DNA from: Planctomycetia bacterium
Lineage (GTDB): Bacteria > Planctomycetota > Planctomycetia > Pirellulales > JACPPG01
Direction: 5' to 3'
Length of the DNA stretch: 54,814 nucleotides
Assembly (NCBI GenBank): GCA_016191115.1
Contig: JACPPG010000086.1
Coordinates: forward strand, 1-54,814
The translations under genes were made by a program, and so were the position numbers. Shown here piece after piece: positions 1-9,891 of the stretch (positions are counted from its first letter, which is position 1; each line of letters opens with the position of its first letter). A model generated the notes under the pieces. It searched no databases, was not told where the DNA came from, and worked only from the letters and a program-made list of their open reading frames with translations.

Positions 1-1
1 C

Positions 2-3000
2 CTGCGATGGTACGGCTTGTGCGAGCTGGCGATCGGCGTCGCGGCCTTGGTGATCCCATTTGAAATTCAATGGCTGGTCCAGGCCTCGGCCGGGTTCTAC
101 TCGCGGCTTCCCGACGAGCCGCTGTTGCGCTATCTCTTGCAGTTCGCGGTGACGCTGCTGGTGGTCGGGCCGCCGTGCATGCTGATGGGCGGTACGCTCC
201 CGTTGCTCATCCGCGAGCTGACCTCCCGCGAGGGTGCGCTCGACCAGGCGACCGGCTGGCTGTATGCGATTAACACCTTCGGCGCGGCGGCCGGATGTTA
301 CCTGGCAGGCTTCCAGTTCCTGCCGACGATGGGGCTCGAATCGACGAACAACCTGGCGGCCGCCGTCAATATCGTCATCGGCATCGCCGCCGTGTGGATA
401 TCCGCGCACCCCGGGCGAGTGCCCCAGAAGCGCAAAGGCGCGGCCCCGGTCTCGCACGCCGCCTTGCGTCGCATGGAGCCCGTCGCCGCAGGCCCCGCTC
501 GGGAAGGGAACGAGGGTCGACCGCGCGGGAGCTTCAGGCTTCTCGGCCTTTACGTCGCCGTGACGCTTTCCGGGTTGGGCGCACTGGTCCTCGAGATGAC
601 CTGGAGCCGGCAGCTCGCGCTGTTGCTCGGCGGCTCGACCTACGCCTATAGCGCTACGCTTCTGGTGGTGCTCTTGGGCATCGCGGCGGGCAGCCTTTTG
701 TTCCATCTATGGCTCCGCGGCTACGCACTTGACCCGCGGCTGTCGATCGTCGTAATCGGCACGCTGACCATCTGGTGCCTGGTCGGCAAGCTGCTCTTGC
801 CGGCCCTGGCGACGGGCGTGGGCAGGCATCTCGACTGGCGCGCAACTCCTACCGGGAACACCCTGCTGTGCGTTTCGGTCAGCCTGATCTTGGAATTCAT
901 CCCTTCGCTGGCGATGGGTATCCTGTTCCCGTTATTCGTCGACTTGACGAGGGCGCACGCGTCGCGCGTCGGCCGCGCGGTCGGGGACGTGTACGCCTGG
1001 AACACATTCGGTTCGATCGTGGGGGCCTCGCTGACGGCCGTGCTTTTGTTCCCCGCGATCGGCACGGCCGGCTCGGTGGCGCTGGCCGCCGCCGCCTACG
1101 TCGTGGCCTTGGCGCTCGTCTTGCCAATCCGCGACATGCGGCAGTGCGCCGTGGCGGGCGTCTGCCTCCTGGCCGGCGCGGTGATTGTCGCGGCCATTAC
1201 CGTCCGCCAGAACCCGATGCTGACCAACATGGGCGCCTACATGTACGGGGACCAGCGCGAAAAGCTGGCCGACGTCCAGGAGCTGTTCTTCGGCGAAGGC
1301 GCATCGAGCAATGTCCTGGTCACTCGCTTTGAAGGAAAAACGATCAGCGTAAGGGTCAACGGCAAGGTCGATGCGGCCGATGCCCAGGATATGACGACGC
1401 AGCTTGGGCTGGCGTACTTTCCAAGGCTTTTCAATCCGGGGGCCCGCGACGTGCTGGTCATCGGCTTCGGCAGCGGGACGACGCTGGGAGCAAGTCTGCT
1501 ATTCCCTGAAGCGCGCGTGACGTGTTGCGAAATCGAACCGCTGATGTTCGAGGCGGCGCCGTACTTCTCGCACATCAATCATCGCGCACAAGAGAAAACG
1601 CGGCAATTCCTCGAAGCGCGCAATGCCGACCCCGATCTGCCGTCCGGGCAGAAGCTGACCGAGGAGCAGATCGAGCGCGAGGCACGGCTGACGATGGTCT
1701 TCGGCGACGGGCGGACGACCCTGCAGGGCAGCGACCGAAAGTTCGACATCATCATCTCCGAGCCGTCGAATCCGTGGCTGGCGGGCGTGGGAAACCTGTT
1801 CACGCGCGAGTTCTTCCAAGCCGCCCGGACGCACCTCAATCCCGGCGGCGTGCTGGCGCAGTGGATCCAGACCTACAATTTCACGCGGTCCGACTACCTG
1901 ATGATCGTTCGCACCATGCGGGCCGAATTCCCCTACTGCGGCCTGATATCCGTGGCCAACGGCGCGGATACCGTGCTGTTGGCCTCCGACCGCCCGCTCA
2001 TGCCGCGCCAGGAGGATGTCGAGTCTATGGATCGTATGGTCAACTCATCGCCGGAGATAACCCAAGATCGGATCCGCTGGTTCGGCGTCCCGGATCTCAA
2101 GCAGATGCTTTTGACGCATTACATCCTTGACCAGGAAACGCTCGACACGCTGGTCAAGAAAAACGACGATCAAGAAGTCAACACGGATCTGAACCTGCGG
2201 CTGGAATTCCTCGCCCCGCAGCACATGTTCAGCGCCACGCCGTCGGAAGGCAAGGCCGATCGCTTGCACTACGAGGCCGATCCGCAATGGATGTCAAAGC
2301 TGGCGCGGGCTCTGGGCATCCCGCCGGACGGCGCCGAGTTTCAGTTGGCCCTCGCCTTCCAGGCTCGCAATCTAAAGCAGCACGATAAAGCTATCGCGCT
2401 ATTCCAAAAGGCGATCGCCATCAATCCCAGGCTCGTCGAAGCGCACCTGGGGATATGCCGCATACGCGTCGAACAAAAGCAGCGCGCGGAGGCGATCGCC
2501 GCGCTGCGCCAATTGTTGCACGTCGAGCCCGATCATCTCGAAGCCCTGTCGATGCTGGCCGGTCAATTGCTGGCCGACGCGCAGAACTCCGCTGTGATCG
2601 AAGTGTTGGAGAGGATTGTCCGGCTCGATCCGCGGAACGTTGGCATGCGCGTGTCGCTCTGCCAAGAGCTTGCCAAGGCCGCGCGGCATGAAGCGGCCGC
2701 CGAAGCGATCCTGCCCGCTGCCGAAAGCGAGCCGCAAAAGGCGGAACTGCTCGGACTATTGGCTCAGCAGCTCTCGCTCGCCAAGCGCGATGCCGAAGCG
2801 GCCAAATGGTTTCGTCGCGCCTTAGAGCTCCGGCCGGAGCTGTCCGAGCAATCGGCCAACTTGTTGTGGGCCAATAACTATGCGTGGCTGTTAGCCACGA
2901 GCCCCGATCCGGCGTTGCGCAACGGCCAGGAAGCGGTGCAATGGGCCACCCGCGCCTGCCAGGCGACAAACTACAAGAAGATGGAATTGATCGACACGCT

Positions 3001-3160
3001 GGCGGCCGCGTATGCCGAGCTGGGCCAGTTCGACGAGGCCGTGAAGTACGCACGCCAGTTCAGCGAGTTCGCCGAGACGACCGGCCAACCCGCGGTCGCC
3101 GAGGCGGCGAAGACCCGGCTGAAGCTCTACGAGTCGCACCAGCCATTCCGCGAGGCGTGA
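2..3160 (+). CDS. Membrane/spermidine-synthase-like fusion protein with C-terminal TPRs (5' truncated)
   Basis: The reading frame is open to the left window edge, so the N-terminus is missing; the first start-like codon is TTG at 17. Numbering from there, residues 1-410 are a run of hydrophobic segments typical of the membrane half of fused transporter/spermidine-synthase proteins. Residues 420-680 are a spermidine-synthase-like Rossmann domain with a glycine-rich SAM-binding loop VIGFGSGTT (481-489) and an EPSNPW motif (582-587). Residues about 775-1040 are TPR repeats. The family is common in planctomycetes, but the substrate is unknown and polyamine synthesis is not established. The fusion with TPRs suggests a membrane-anchored protein with a partner-binding tail. 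The architecture is clear; the function is inference. Confidence 0.85.
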   Translation: MRWYGLCELAIGVAALVIPFEIQWLVQASAGFYSRLPDEPLLRYLLQFAVTLLVVGPPCMLMGGTLPLLIRELTSREGALDQATGWLYAINTFGAAAGCYLAGFQFLPTMGLESTNNLAAAVNIVIGIAAVWISAHPGRVPQKRKGAAPVSHAALRRMEPVAAGPAREGNEGRPRGSFRLLGLYVAVTLSGLGALVLEMTWSRQLALLLGGSTYAYSATLLVVLLGIAAGSLLFHLWLRGYALDPRLSIVVIGTLTIWCLVGKLLLPALATGVGRHLDWRATPTGNTLLCVSVSLILEFIPSLAMGILFPLFVDLTRAHASRVGRAVGDVYAWNTFGSIVGASLTAVLLFPAIGTAGSVALAAAAYVVALALVLPIRDMRQCAVAGVCLLAGAVIVAAITVRQNPMLTNMGAYMYGDQREKLADVQELFFGEGASSNVLVTRFEGKTISVRVNGKVDAADAQDMTTQLGLAYFPRLFNPGARDVLVIGFGSGTTLGASLLFPEARVTCCEIEPLMFEAAPYFSHINHRAQEKTRQFLEARNADPDLPSGQKLTEEQIEREARLTMVFGDGRTTLQGSDRKFDIIISEPSNPWLAGVGNLFTREFFQAARTHLNPGGVLAQWIQTYNFTRSDYLMIVRTMRAEFPYCGLISVANGADTVLLASDRPLMPRQEDVESMDRMVNSSPEITQDRIRWFGVPDLKQMLLTHYILDQETLDTLVKKNDDQEVNTDLNLRLEFLAPQHMFSATPSEGKADRLHYEADPQWMSKLARALGIPPDGAEFQLALAFQARNLKQHDKAIALFQKAIAINPRLVEAHLGICRIRVEQKQRAEAIAALRQLLHVEPDHLEALSMLAGQLLADAQNSAVIEVLERIVRLDPRNVGMRVSLCQELAKAARHEAAAEAILPAAESEPQKAELLGLLAQQLSLAKRDAEAAKWFRRALELRPELSEQSANLLWANNYAWLLATSPDPALRNGQEAVQWATRACQATNYKKMELIDTLAAAYAELGQFDEAVKYARQFSEFAETTGQPAVAEAAKTRLKLYESHQPFREA

Positions 3161-3472
3161 TGGCAGGCGTTACGGCGAATCCGGCGGACACCGTGGATGA
3201 AGAATGCGCTCGCCGCGCGCCCTGGCTAAAGCTGGCAGCTTGCCCAAATTTCTGCCTGTACGCATCCGGGGGATCGCACTAAAGTGTCGCCCCCCCGGCG
3301 GAGAGCCGTCACAGCGCAGGCAGGCGCCGCGCATGGGTGCACCCGCTTGGGGGCAATCGTCGGGGCTTCGGTCCTATCGCGCGATTTGCCCGTTCGCCAG
3401 TTGCTAGCGTTGCCACATCCACCGTTGCGCTCATCCACGACGACGTGCCCGACGTCGGTTCTCGTCGGTCGC
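3161..3472. other. Intergenic region, no gene seen
   Basis: This 312-base gap separates the TPR fusion gene from the ABC exporter pair. The exporter frame is open upstream to a GTG at 3284, but the 63 extra residues have no hydrophobic or conserved character, so they are treated as untranslated. No convincing promoter or terminator was found. Confidence 0.5.
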
Positions 3473-5263
3473 ATGCTCAAGCTTGCCTGGCATCACCGCT
3501 TTCGATGCCTGGCATTGCTTGCCGGACAGTTTGCGCTCTTGGTCATGAGCCTGGCCGCCCTGGGGCTGATGGGCGCGGCAATCGACGTCATCCGGCGCCA
3601 GGTCGATCCGGCGAGCGCGCCGGCGACGGCCTGGCCGCTGGGTTGGCGGCCTGGGCTCGTGCCGACGCCGCTCTCGCTCGTGTGGGCGCTGGCCACGGCC
3701 GTGCTGCTGCTGGCCGTCGCCCGCGCCATGCTCAACTACTGGCACGCCATCGCCACGGCCCGACTCGTGCAACAGCGGATCGTGGTCGACTTGCGGGCAG
3801 AAGTGTACGAGAAGCTGCACCAGCTCGGCTTCCATTTCTTTCGCGCCCATTCGAGCACGTCCATCATCAATCGCGTGACCAGCGACGTGCAGGCCGTCCG
3901 ACAGTTTCTCGAAGGGATGATCCTGCAAATGGTCATCCTGGTGCTGTCGCTTCTGGTGTACCTGGTCTACATGCTGCGCATCCACGTGGTCTTGACGCTC
4001 GTGTCGTTGGCCACGATGCCGGTGCTGTGGCTCTTGTCGACGTGGTTCTGCCGCCGCGTGCGGCCGGCGTACGACCGCAACCGCCGTCTGATGGACCGCT
4101 TGCTGTCGGTCGTTTCGGAAAACGTCCGCGGCATGCACGTCGTTCGCGGCTTCGCCCGCCAGGCGGAGGAGATCGCCAAGTTCCGCCGCGCCAACCGCGA
4201 CGTGTACGACCAGCAGCGGTACGTCTTCTGGCGATTGAGCCTGTTCACGCCGACGACCGAAATGCTGTCGTGCTTGAACTTGTCCATCCTGCTGGGCTAC
4301 GGCGGTTACCTGGTGATCGAAGGCGCCCTGCCGCTGGGAACCGGGTTGATCGTGTTCTCAGGCTTGCTTTCCCAGTTCTCCACGCAGATCAGCAAGATGG
4401 TCAACGTGCTCAATAGCATGCAGCAAAGCCTGGCCGGCGCGCGGCGCGTCTTCGAGATTCTCGACGCGCCCGTCGAGATTCAAAATCCCCCGGCGCCGCG
4501 GCGGCTCATAAGGCCCGCGGGTGAAGTCCGCTTCCAGGACGTGTCGTTCGCGTACCGCCGCGGCGACGCGGTGCTGGAAGGAATCGACTTGCACATCCAC
4601 CCCGGGGAACGCGTGGCCATCTTTGGCGCGACGGGCACGGGCAAGAGCACGCTCTTGCACCTGATTCCGCGGTTCTTCGACCCCATCGCCGGATGCGTGC
4701 TTGTCGACGGCGTCGAGGTCCGCGCGCTCGAGCTGGCCGATCTGCGGAGGGCGATCGGCATCGTCTTCCAGGAGACGTTCTTGTTCAGCGACACCGTCGC
4801 CGCCAATATCGCCTTTGGTCACCCAGCGGCCACCCGCGACCAGGTCGTCCGCGCCGCGCGGATCGCCGCGGCGGACGACTTCATCCGCGCGCTGCCGGAC
4901 GGTTACGATACGTGGCTCGAGGAAGGGGGCAATAACCTGTCGGGCGGGCAGCGACAGCGGCTGGCGATCGCGCGGGCCCTGTTGCTCGAGCCGGCGATCC
5001 TTCTGTTGGACGACCCGACCGCGGCGATCGACTCGCAGACCGAGAATGATATTTTAAGAGCCATCGCCCAGGGCATGCGCGGTCGCACGTCGATCGTCGT
5101 CACGCACCGCGCGAGCGTGCTGCGGCAAGCCGACACCGTGGTCGTGCTGAATCAAGGCCGAATCGTCGAAGTCGGGCCGCACGAACAGTTGCTCGCCCAA
5201 GGCGGCTTCTACTGCCGCGCCACGCAACTGTGCGGCGAGAGGCCCCTCTTGCGCTGTGCTTGA
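3473..5263 (+). CDS. ABC exporter half-subunit A (degenerate Walker B)
   Basis: This is a type IV ABC exporter subunit: a six-helix transmembrane domain (about residues 1-320) followed by an ATPase domain. Walker A GATGTGKST is at 385-393 and the signature LSGGQ at 489-493. Walker B reads LLLDDPT, so the usual catalytic Glu after the Asp is replaced by Asp; the H-loop His is kept (VVTHR). ATG 3473 gives 596 residues, normal for the family; the frame is open to GTG 3284. The next gene begins at or just after its stop and encodes a second half-subunit, so the two probably form one heterodimeric exporter. The exported substrate cannot be told from sequence. Confidence 0.9.
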   Translation: MLKLAWHHRFRCLALLAGQFALLVMSLAALGLMGAAIDVIRRQVDPASAPATAWPLGWRPGLVPTPLSLVWALATAVLLLAVARAMLNYWHAIATARLVQQRIVVDLRAEVYEKLHQLGFHFFRAHSSTSIINRVTSDVQAVRQFLEGMILQMVILVLSLLVYLVYMLRIHVVLTLVSLATMPVLWLLSTWFCRRVRPAYDRNRRLMDRLLSVVSENVRGMHVVRGFARQAEEIAKFRRANRDVYDQQRYVFWRLSLFTPTTEMLSCLNLSILLGYGGYLVIEGALPLGTGLIVFSGLLSQFSTQISKMVNVLNSMQQSLAGARRVFEILDAPVEIQNPPAPRRLIRPAGEVRFQDVSFAYRRGDAVLEGIDLHIHPGERVAIFGATGTGKSTLLHLIPRFFDPIAGCVLVDGVEVRALELADLRRAIGIVFQETFLFSDTVAANIAFGHPAATRDQVVRAARIAAADDFIRALPDGYDTWLEEGGNNLSGGQRQRLAIARALLLEPAILLLDDPTAAIDSQTENDILRAIAQGMRGRTSIVVTHRASVLRQADTVVVLNQGRIVEVGPHEQLLAQGGFYCRATQLCGERPLLRCA

Positions 5264-5297
5264 CTTTGCCAAGGAACCGGCGAGGCAACGGAGCGAA

Positions 5298-7145
5298 ATG
5301 ATTTCCACGCAACAAGAGGCCACTGAAGCAAGCCGCGGTGCGCGGGCCACCCCCGCGCTGGCCGAGCATGAGCAAGACGACATCAATGTGCTCGCGCGGC
5401 CGCCCGGCGCCGATATCCTCCGCTGGCTGGTGGGCTACACCCGGCCCTACGCCGCCAAACGCAACACGCTAGTGGTCCTCGTCGTCCTGCGGAGCATCCA
5501 GTTGGCCGCACTGGCCTGGATGACCGGTTTCATCGTCAGCGGTCCAGTCGCCGGACGTTCCCCAAGCGGGCTGCTGTCGGGCGTGCTGGCGTATCTGGCC
5601 CTCGCCGCCTGGACGCAATTCTGCTTCCATTTTCGCCAGCGGCTGGCCCTGGAGCTGGGCGAATCCGTCGTTCACGACCTGCGCAACGACATCTTCACGC
5701 ACCTTCAGCGGATGAACGTCGGCTTCTTTCATCGCGTCAAGCTGGGCCGAATCATCAGCCGCATCACTTCCGACGTCGACGCCGTTCGCGCCGGCGTTCA
5801 GGACGTCGTGTTCACGAGCCTCGTCGGGCTTGGACAGATGCTCGCGGCCGCCGCGCTCATGTTGTGGTACGACCCGGTCCTGTTCCTGGTCGTCGCCGCG
5901 ATGGGCCCGATCCTGGGAGGGCTGAACTACCGCTTCCGCGGCCGGCTCAGCCGTGCCCATCGCGCGGTGCAAGAGAGCTTCAGCCGCGTCACCTCGCGGC
6001 TTGTCGAGGCCGTGCACGGCGTGCAGGTCACCCAAGGCTTCGCCCGCCAGGAGACAAGCGCCCGCTTGTTTCGCGAGCTGGTCGCCGACCACTCGAAGTA
6101 CAATCTCGAAGCGGCGCGGATAGCCGGCCTCTTCGTGCCGCTTTTGGACCTCAACAGCCAATCCTTCTTGGCCAGCCTGTTGATCGTCGGGGGTTACCGC
6201 GTGCTGAACCCGGCGATCGCCATGCCGGCCGGCGAGTTGATCCAGTTTTTGTTCCTGGCCAACATCTTCTTCCAGCCGATCCAGACCCTCGGCGATCAGT
6301 ACAACCAGTCCCTGCTGACCATGGCCGGCGCCGAACGCGTGCGGCGCTTCCTGAGCACGCCGCCGGATTGGGTCGATCGGCCGGAAGCACGCCCGCTTTC
6401 CCGCCTCCGTGGGGAGGTGACGTTCGAGCGGGTCGGCTTCGCTTACCAGGCCGGCCGGCCGGTGCTTGCCGACATCAGCTTCACGGTCGAGCCCGGACAC
6501 ACCGTGGCGCTCGTCGGACACACGGGCAGCGGCAAAACATCGATCGTCAACCTGGTCGCGAAATTCTACCTGCCCACCGAGGGCCGCGTGCTCATCGACG
6601 GCCACGATATCCGCGATCTGAGCACTGCATCGCTGCACCGCAAGCTGGGCATCGTGCAGCAGCAGAACTTCTTGTTCAGCGGGACGGTGGCCGACAATAT
6701 CCGGTTGGGCCGGCCCTCGGCCACGGACGCCGAAGTCGCCGCGAGCATCGAGCGGCTCGGCTGCGCGGATTTGATCCATGCTTTGCCCGACGGCTTGCAG
6801 ACCGAGGTGGGCGAGTCGGGCCGGAATCTTTCGGTCGGTCAGCGGCAAGTCGTCTGCTTTGCCCGCGCGCTGGTTGCCGATCCGGCGATTTTGATTTTGG
6901 ACGAAGCCACAAGCGCGATCGACGTTGTTACGGAGCATCGCATCCAGCAAGCGCTTGCGCGGCTGGTGCGCGGCCGGACGAGCTTTATCGTGGCCCATCG
7001 CCTGAGCACCATCCGCGACGCGGATTTGGTCCTTGTGCTCTCGCAGGGGCGGATCGTCGAGCGGGGGAGCCACGCCGAGCTGGTGCTTCGCGCCGGCGAC
7101 TACGCGGCGCTGCACCGGCAGTACGCGCTCTCGATCGCGGCGTAA
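5298..7145 (+). CDS. ABC exporter half-subunit B (degenerate signature motif)
   Basis: Transmembrane domain (about residues 30-345) plus ATPase domain. Walker A is HTGSGKTS near residue 405. The signature reads LSVGQ instead of LSGGQ near residue 511. Walker B is canonical (LILDEATSAID) and the H-loop His is present (VAHRLS). ATG 5298 has GGAG four bases upstream. An alternative GTG at 5256 would overlap the preceding gene by 8 bases and suggests translational coupling. Its degenerate signature complements the degenerate Walker B of subunit A, the pattern of asymmetric heterodimers such as TM287/288. Substrate unknown. Confidence 0.9.
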   Translation: MISTQQEATEASRGARATPALAEHEQDDINVLARPPGADILRWLVGYTRPYAAKRNTLVVLVVLRSIQLAALAWMTGFIVSGPVAGRSPSGLLSGVLAYLALAAWTQFCFHFRQRLALELGESVVHDLRNDIFTHLQRMNVGFFHRVKLGRIISRITSDVDAVRAGVQDVVFTSLVGLGQMLAAAALMLWYDPVLFLVVAAMGPILGGLNYRFRGRLSRAHRAVQESFSRVTSRLVEAVHGVQVTQGFARQETSARLFRELVADHSKYNLEAARIAGLFVPLLDLNSQSFLASLLIVGGYRVLNPAIAMPAGELIQFLFLANIFFQPIQTLGDQYNQSLLTMAGAERVRRFLSTPPDWVDRPEARPLSRLRGEVTFERVGFAYQAGRPVLADISFTVEPGHTVALVGHTGSGKTSIVNLVAKFYLPTEGRVLIDGHDIRDLSTASLHRKLGIVQQQNFLFSGTVADNIRLGRPSATDAEVAASIERLGCADLIHALPDGLQTEVGESGRNLSVGQRQVVCFARALVADPAILILDEATSAIDVVTEHRIQQALARLVRGRTSFIVAHRLSTIRDADLVLVLSQGRIVERGSHAELVLRAGDYAALHRQYALSIAA

Positions 7146-7365
7146 GATACTGGGAGTGCGAGGTCCCGCCGAGCATTGCGAACCCCGTCAATTCGGTTTT
7201 CTTCTAGTGTAGTCGCGACCGGCCACTCCTTCAGCCGCTCGGTCGGAGCCTCGCCCTTCCGGCCTGGAAGGTCGCTCCACCATGTGACCAGGCGCATTTG
7301 CAACCCGCTCAGCCCGCTGCCATACTTGGCGGCGAAGCATCGATCTCCTTGGCGGAGTCCACACC

Positions 7366-8136
7366 GTGAAGCGTTTCTGCGCGTTGGTTGTGTTGGCGGG
7401 CGTGTTGTCGGCGGCAAGCCGCACGGGTTCCGGCGAGCAGCCGGCGGCCAAGAAGGACGCGCCTCCGCTCGCCGCGCGCGTGTACGGCGAATGGCGCATT
7501 CAGGTCCGGCCCGACAAAGCGAAGGAGTACGCCCAGCTCATCGAGACCAAGGGGCTGCCCCTATTCCGCGAGGCAGGCGGACGCATGGTCGGCTGGTGGA
7601 CCACGCTCGTCGGCGATCTGTACGAGCACGTCACAATCTGGGAATACGACGACATGACCGCCTTCGAGCGCGCCGTGCAGAAACTGGGCAAGGACAAACG
7701 CTTCGCCGAATTCGTCGAGAAGCGCGACCCGCTCCTTTCCGGGGAGGAGAACCGGTTTCTGCGGCTGACCGCCTTCGCCGCCGAGCCAACCTTGCCGGAA
7801 AACTCCAAGGTCATCGTTCACGAAGTGCACCGCGTGCCCCTGGCGCGAATGCAAGCCTATCTACAGTTCATGCAATCCGACGGGATGGACCTCCTCAGAC
7901 GGCACGGCTTCAAACCCGTCGGACCGTGGATGGTCGGCGTGGGAAACTGGAGCGAGGTGAGCTACCTGTTTCGCTACGACAGCCTGCAGGAGCGCGACGA
8001 GCTGATGGCCCGCTTTGCCGCGCACGACGACGTGCGAACCTACAGCGGCAAGCTGAACGAGTTCGCCGACGAGGTGACGACCCGGATCCTGCTGCCTGCC
8101 CCGTTCGCTCATCGTTCTGCTCCCGCCAAGCCGTGA
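7366..8136 (+). CDS. Exported NIPSNAP-family protein
   Basis: A 256-residue protein starting at GTG 7366 with GGAG about ten bases upstream. Residues 1-24 form a signal peptide (basic MKRF, then a hydrophobic stretch). The rest contains two NIPSNAP-type ferredoxin-like domains: residues about 38-130, with VYGEWRIQVRPDKAKEY and a WEYDD strand, and a second half about 140-245 with a similar layout. Dimeric alpha/beta-barrel proteins of this type have varied or unknown roles. The next gene begins 15 bases downstream and is also exported, so the two are probably co-transcribed. Function not assignable. Confidence 0.8.
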   Translation: MKRFCALVVLAGVLSAASRTGSGEQPAAKKDAPPLAARVYGEWRIQVRPDKAKEYAQLIETKGLPLFREAGGRMVGWWTTLVGDLYEHVTIWEYDDMTAFERAVQKLGKDKRFAEFVEKRDPLLSGEENRFLRLTAFAAEPTLPENSKVIVHEVHRVPLARMQAYLQFMQSDGMDLLRRHGFKPVGPWMVGVGNWSEVSYLFRYDSLQERDELMARFAAHDDVRTYSGKLNEFADEVTTRILLPAPFAHRSAPAKP

Positions 8137-8151
8137 GACTGTGTCGCAGCC

Positions 8152-9744
8152 ATGAGAATAGCTTGCGTCGTACTCGCGGTAATCGTCGCTTTCTCGCCAC
8201 ACGTTGGCGCGGCTGAGTTGCCGCATCACCAAGAGATCGCGCGCGGCGTACACGCCGTCGGCTTCGCCGACAAATATGGCTCGGCCAACTGCGGCTGGGT
8301 CGCCACCGGCGAAGGGACCGTGCTAGTCGACTTGCCGCGTGGGCTCGACACAGCCGCGTTCCTTGCCGATGTCGCAAAAGAAAGCGGCAAACCAGTGCAT
8401 GTGCTTGTGCTGACGCGCGGCGGCCCGGACGACGCGCCGCCCGTTGCCGCCCTCGTGCGCGGCGGCGTGAAGAAGGTCTATGTTTCGCCCGCCGCACACA
8501 AGGCATTGTTCGCGGGAAAATCGTCGGAGGCCGCTTTGCCGCCGGGCATTATCGACGAAGTCTCTGAGACGCGCACGATCGGCGATGCCGCGACGCCTAT
8601 CGACGTCATGCCTGTCGATGGCTGCTGCCCGGGCGGCGGCATTGCCGTTCACGTGCGCACGAAGAAGGTCCTCTTCGCCGGGCCGATTGTGATCAACGGT
8701 CCGCGCACGCCGCTCGTGGACTGCGACACTGAACTGTGGCTGGCAGCGTTGCGGCGGCTGGCTCCGTTGCAGCCGGCCGCGGTTGTGCCAGGGCGCGGCT
8801 CGTGGGGCGGCGCGACCCTCGTGGACCGGCAAATCGACTTCCTGAGCGAGGTGCGCCGCCAGGTCGGCTACTTGGTTGCACAAGGCAGGCCGCGCGAGAG
8901 CCTTTCAGAGGTTCGCATTCCGGCCGACTACCTGGTGTGGATGCCCTACGATATGCCGACGCCCGAGGACGTCGACCACGTGTACCGGGAACTCACGGTG
9001 CCAGTGGCGCCCTTTGGCGGTCGATCGCCCGCGACGGACGACAAGCGCGACCATGCCCTGGTGCTCATCGGCGACCAACCGCACGAGCCGGGGCACGTCG
9101 AGCAAGGGTTGCGGCCTGTCTTCGAGGCGACCGGCGTTGCCGCGCACTTCACAGTCGACGTGCGGGCCCTCTCGGCCGAAAACCTGGCCCGCGTGCGGCT
9201 GTTGGTGATTCTTCGCGACGGGTTGCAGCGCCCGGAGCCGGGCGGAAAGGCCGACTATGTGTGGATGACGCCCGAGCAGGAGCGAGCCGTGGTCGACTTC
9301 GTCGAGCGCGGTGGCGCGTTCTTGAATCTGCACAACTCGATGGGCCTCTACCCGGACGACGGCCCGTACTTGAAGCTGGTCGGCGGCCGGTACATCGGCC
9401 ACGGGCCGCTCGAGCGGTTCCGCGTGGAGGTGGTCGACCGCGACCACCCGGTCACCCGCGGCGTACGGGATTTCAGCGTCGCCGACGAGCAGCACACGCC
9501 GCCGTATGACGACCAAAAGGTGCACCTGCTCTTGCGGAATCGCTCGGACGACGGACAAACGGCCGCGGCCGGCTGGGCGTACGAGCCGGGCAAGGGCCGG
9601 CTCTGCCACCTGGCCAACGGCCACACCCGCGAGTCCCTGCTGCACCCCATGTATCAGCGGCTGATGCGCAACGCCGTGCTGTGGTGCCTGCGGCGTGACG
9701 TGCCGGCCGAAGGGTCCGCCGTCGACACAAGCCCGAAGCGCTAG
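8152..9744 (+). CDS. Exported degenerate metallo-beta-lactamase-fold/ThuA fusion protein
   Basis: A 530-residue exported protein with a signal peptide at 1-20. Residues about 25-245 resemble a metallo-beta-lactamase fold, but every expected metal-ligand motif is altered: the HxHxDH position reads LTRGGPDD, the FAGD position reads FAGP, and the VPGHG position reads VPGRG. Residues about 300-520 match a ThuA-like (trehalose-utilisation/GATase-like) domain, with FVERGGAFLNLHN, KLVGGRYIGHGP, VVDRDHPVTRG and GKGRLCHLANGH. ThuA-like domains are abundant in planctomycetes and usually linked to carbohydrate metabolism. The N-terminal half is probably non-catalytic. Likely in an operon with the preceding NIPSNAP gene. 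Confidence 0.75.
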   Translation: MRIACVVLAVIVAFSPHVGAAELPHHQEIARGVHAVGFADKYGSANCGWVATGEGTVLVDLPRGLDTAAFLADVAKESGKPVHVLVLTRGGPDDAPPVAALVRGGVKKVYVSPAAHKALFAGKSSEAALPPGIIDEVSETRTIGDAATPIDVMPVDGCCPGGGIAVHVRTKKVLFAGPIVINGPRTPLVDCDTELWLAALRRLAPLQPAAVVPGRGSWGGATLVDRQIDFLSEVRRQVGYLVAQGRPRESLSEVRIPADYLVWMPYDMPTPEDVDHVYRELTVPVAPFGGRSPATDDKRDHALVLIGDQPHEPGHVEQGLRPVFEATGVAAHFTVDVRALSAENLARVRLLVILRDGLQRPEPGGKADYVWMTPEQERAVVDFVERGGAFLNLHNSMGLYPDDGPYLKLVGGRYIGHGPLERFRVEVVDRDHPVTRGVRDFSVADEQHTPPYDDQKVHLLLRNRSDDGQTAAAGWAYEPGKGRLCHLANGHTRESLLHPMYQRLMRNAVLWCLRRDVPAEGSAVDTSPKR

Positions 9745-9816
9745 CTTGGGCTTGTGCGTGGCTCTTTGGTGGTGGTTGTTCGCCCTTTGGCAGCGCGTCA
9801 TTTGACTTGGTGGCCC

Positions 9817-9822
9817 TATAAT
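9817..9822 (+). promoter_or_regulatory. Candidate -10 box for the PQQ-propeller gene
   Basis: A perfect TATAAT lies 70 bases upstream of the ATG at 9892, in otherwise GC-rich DNA. The hexamer 17 bases further upstream is a poor -35, so this is only a candidate. Confidence 0.35.
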
Positions 9823-9891
9823 AGCCCGACCGTCGCGGCGGCGCTGCCCGACGCGATCCCCTCCCACGTTACTCGCTTCAGGTGCAAATCG

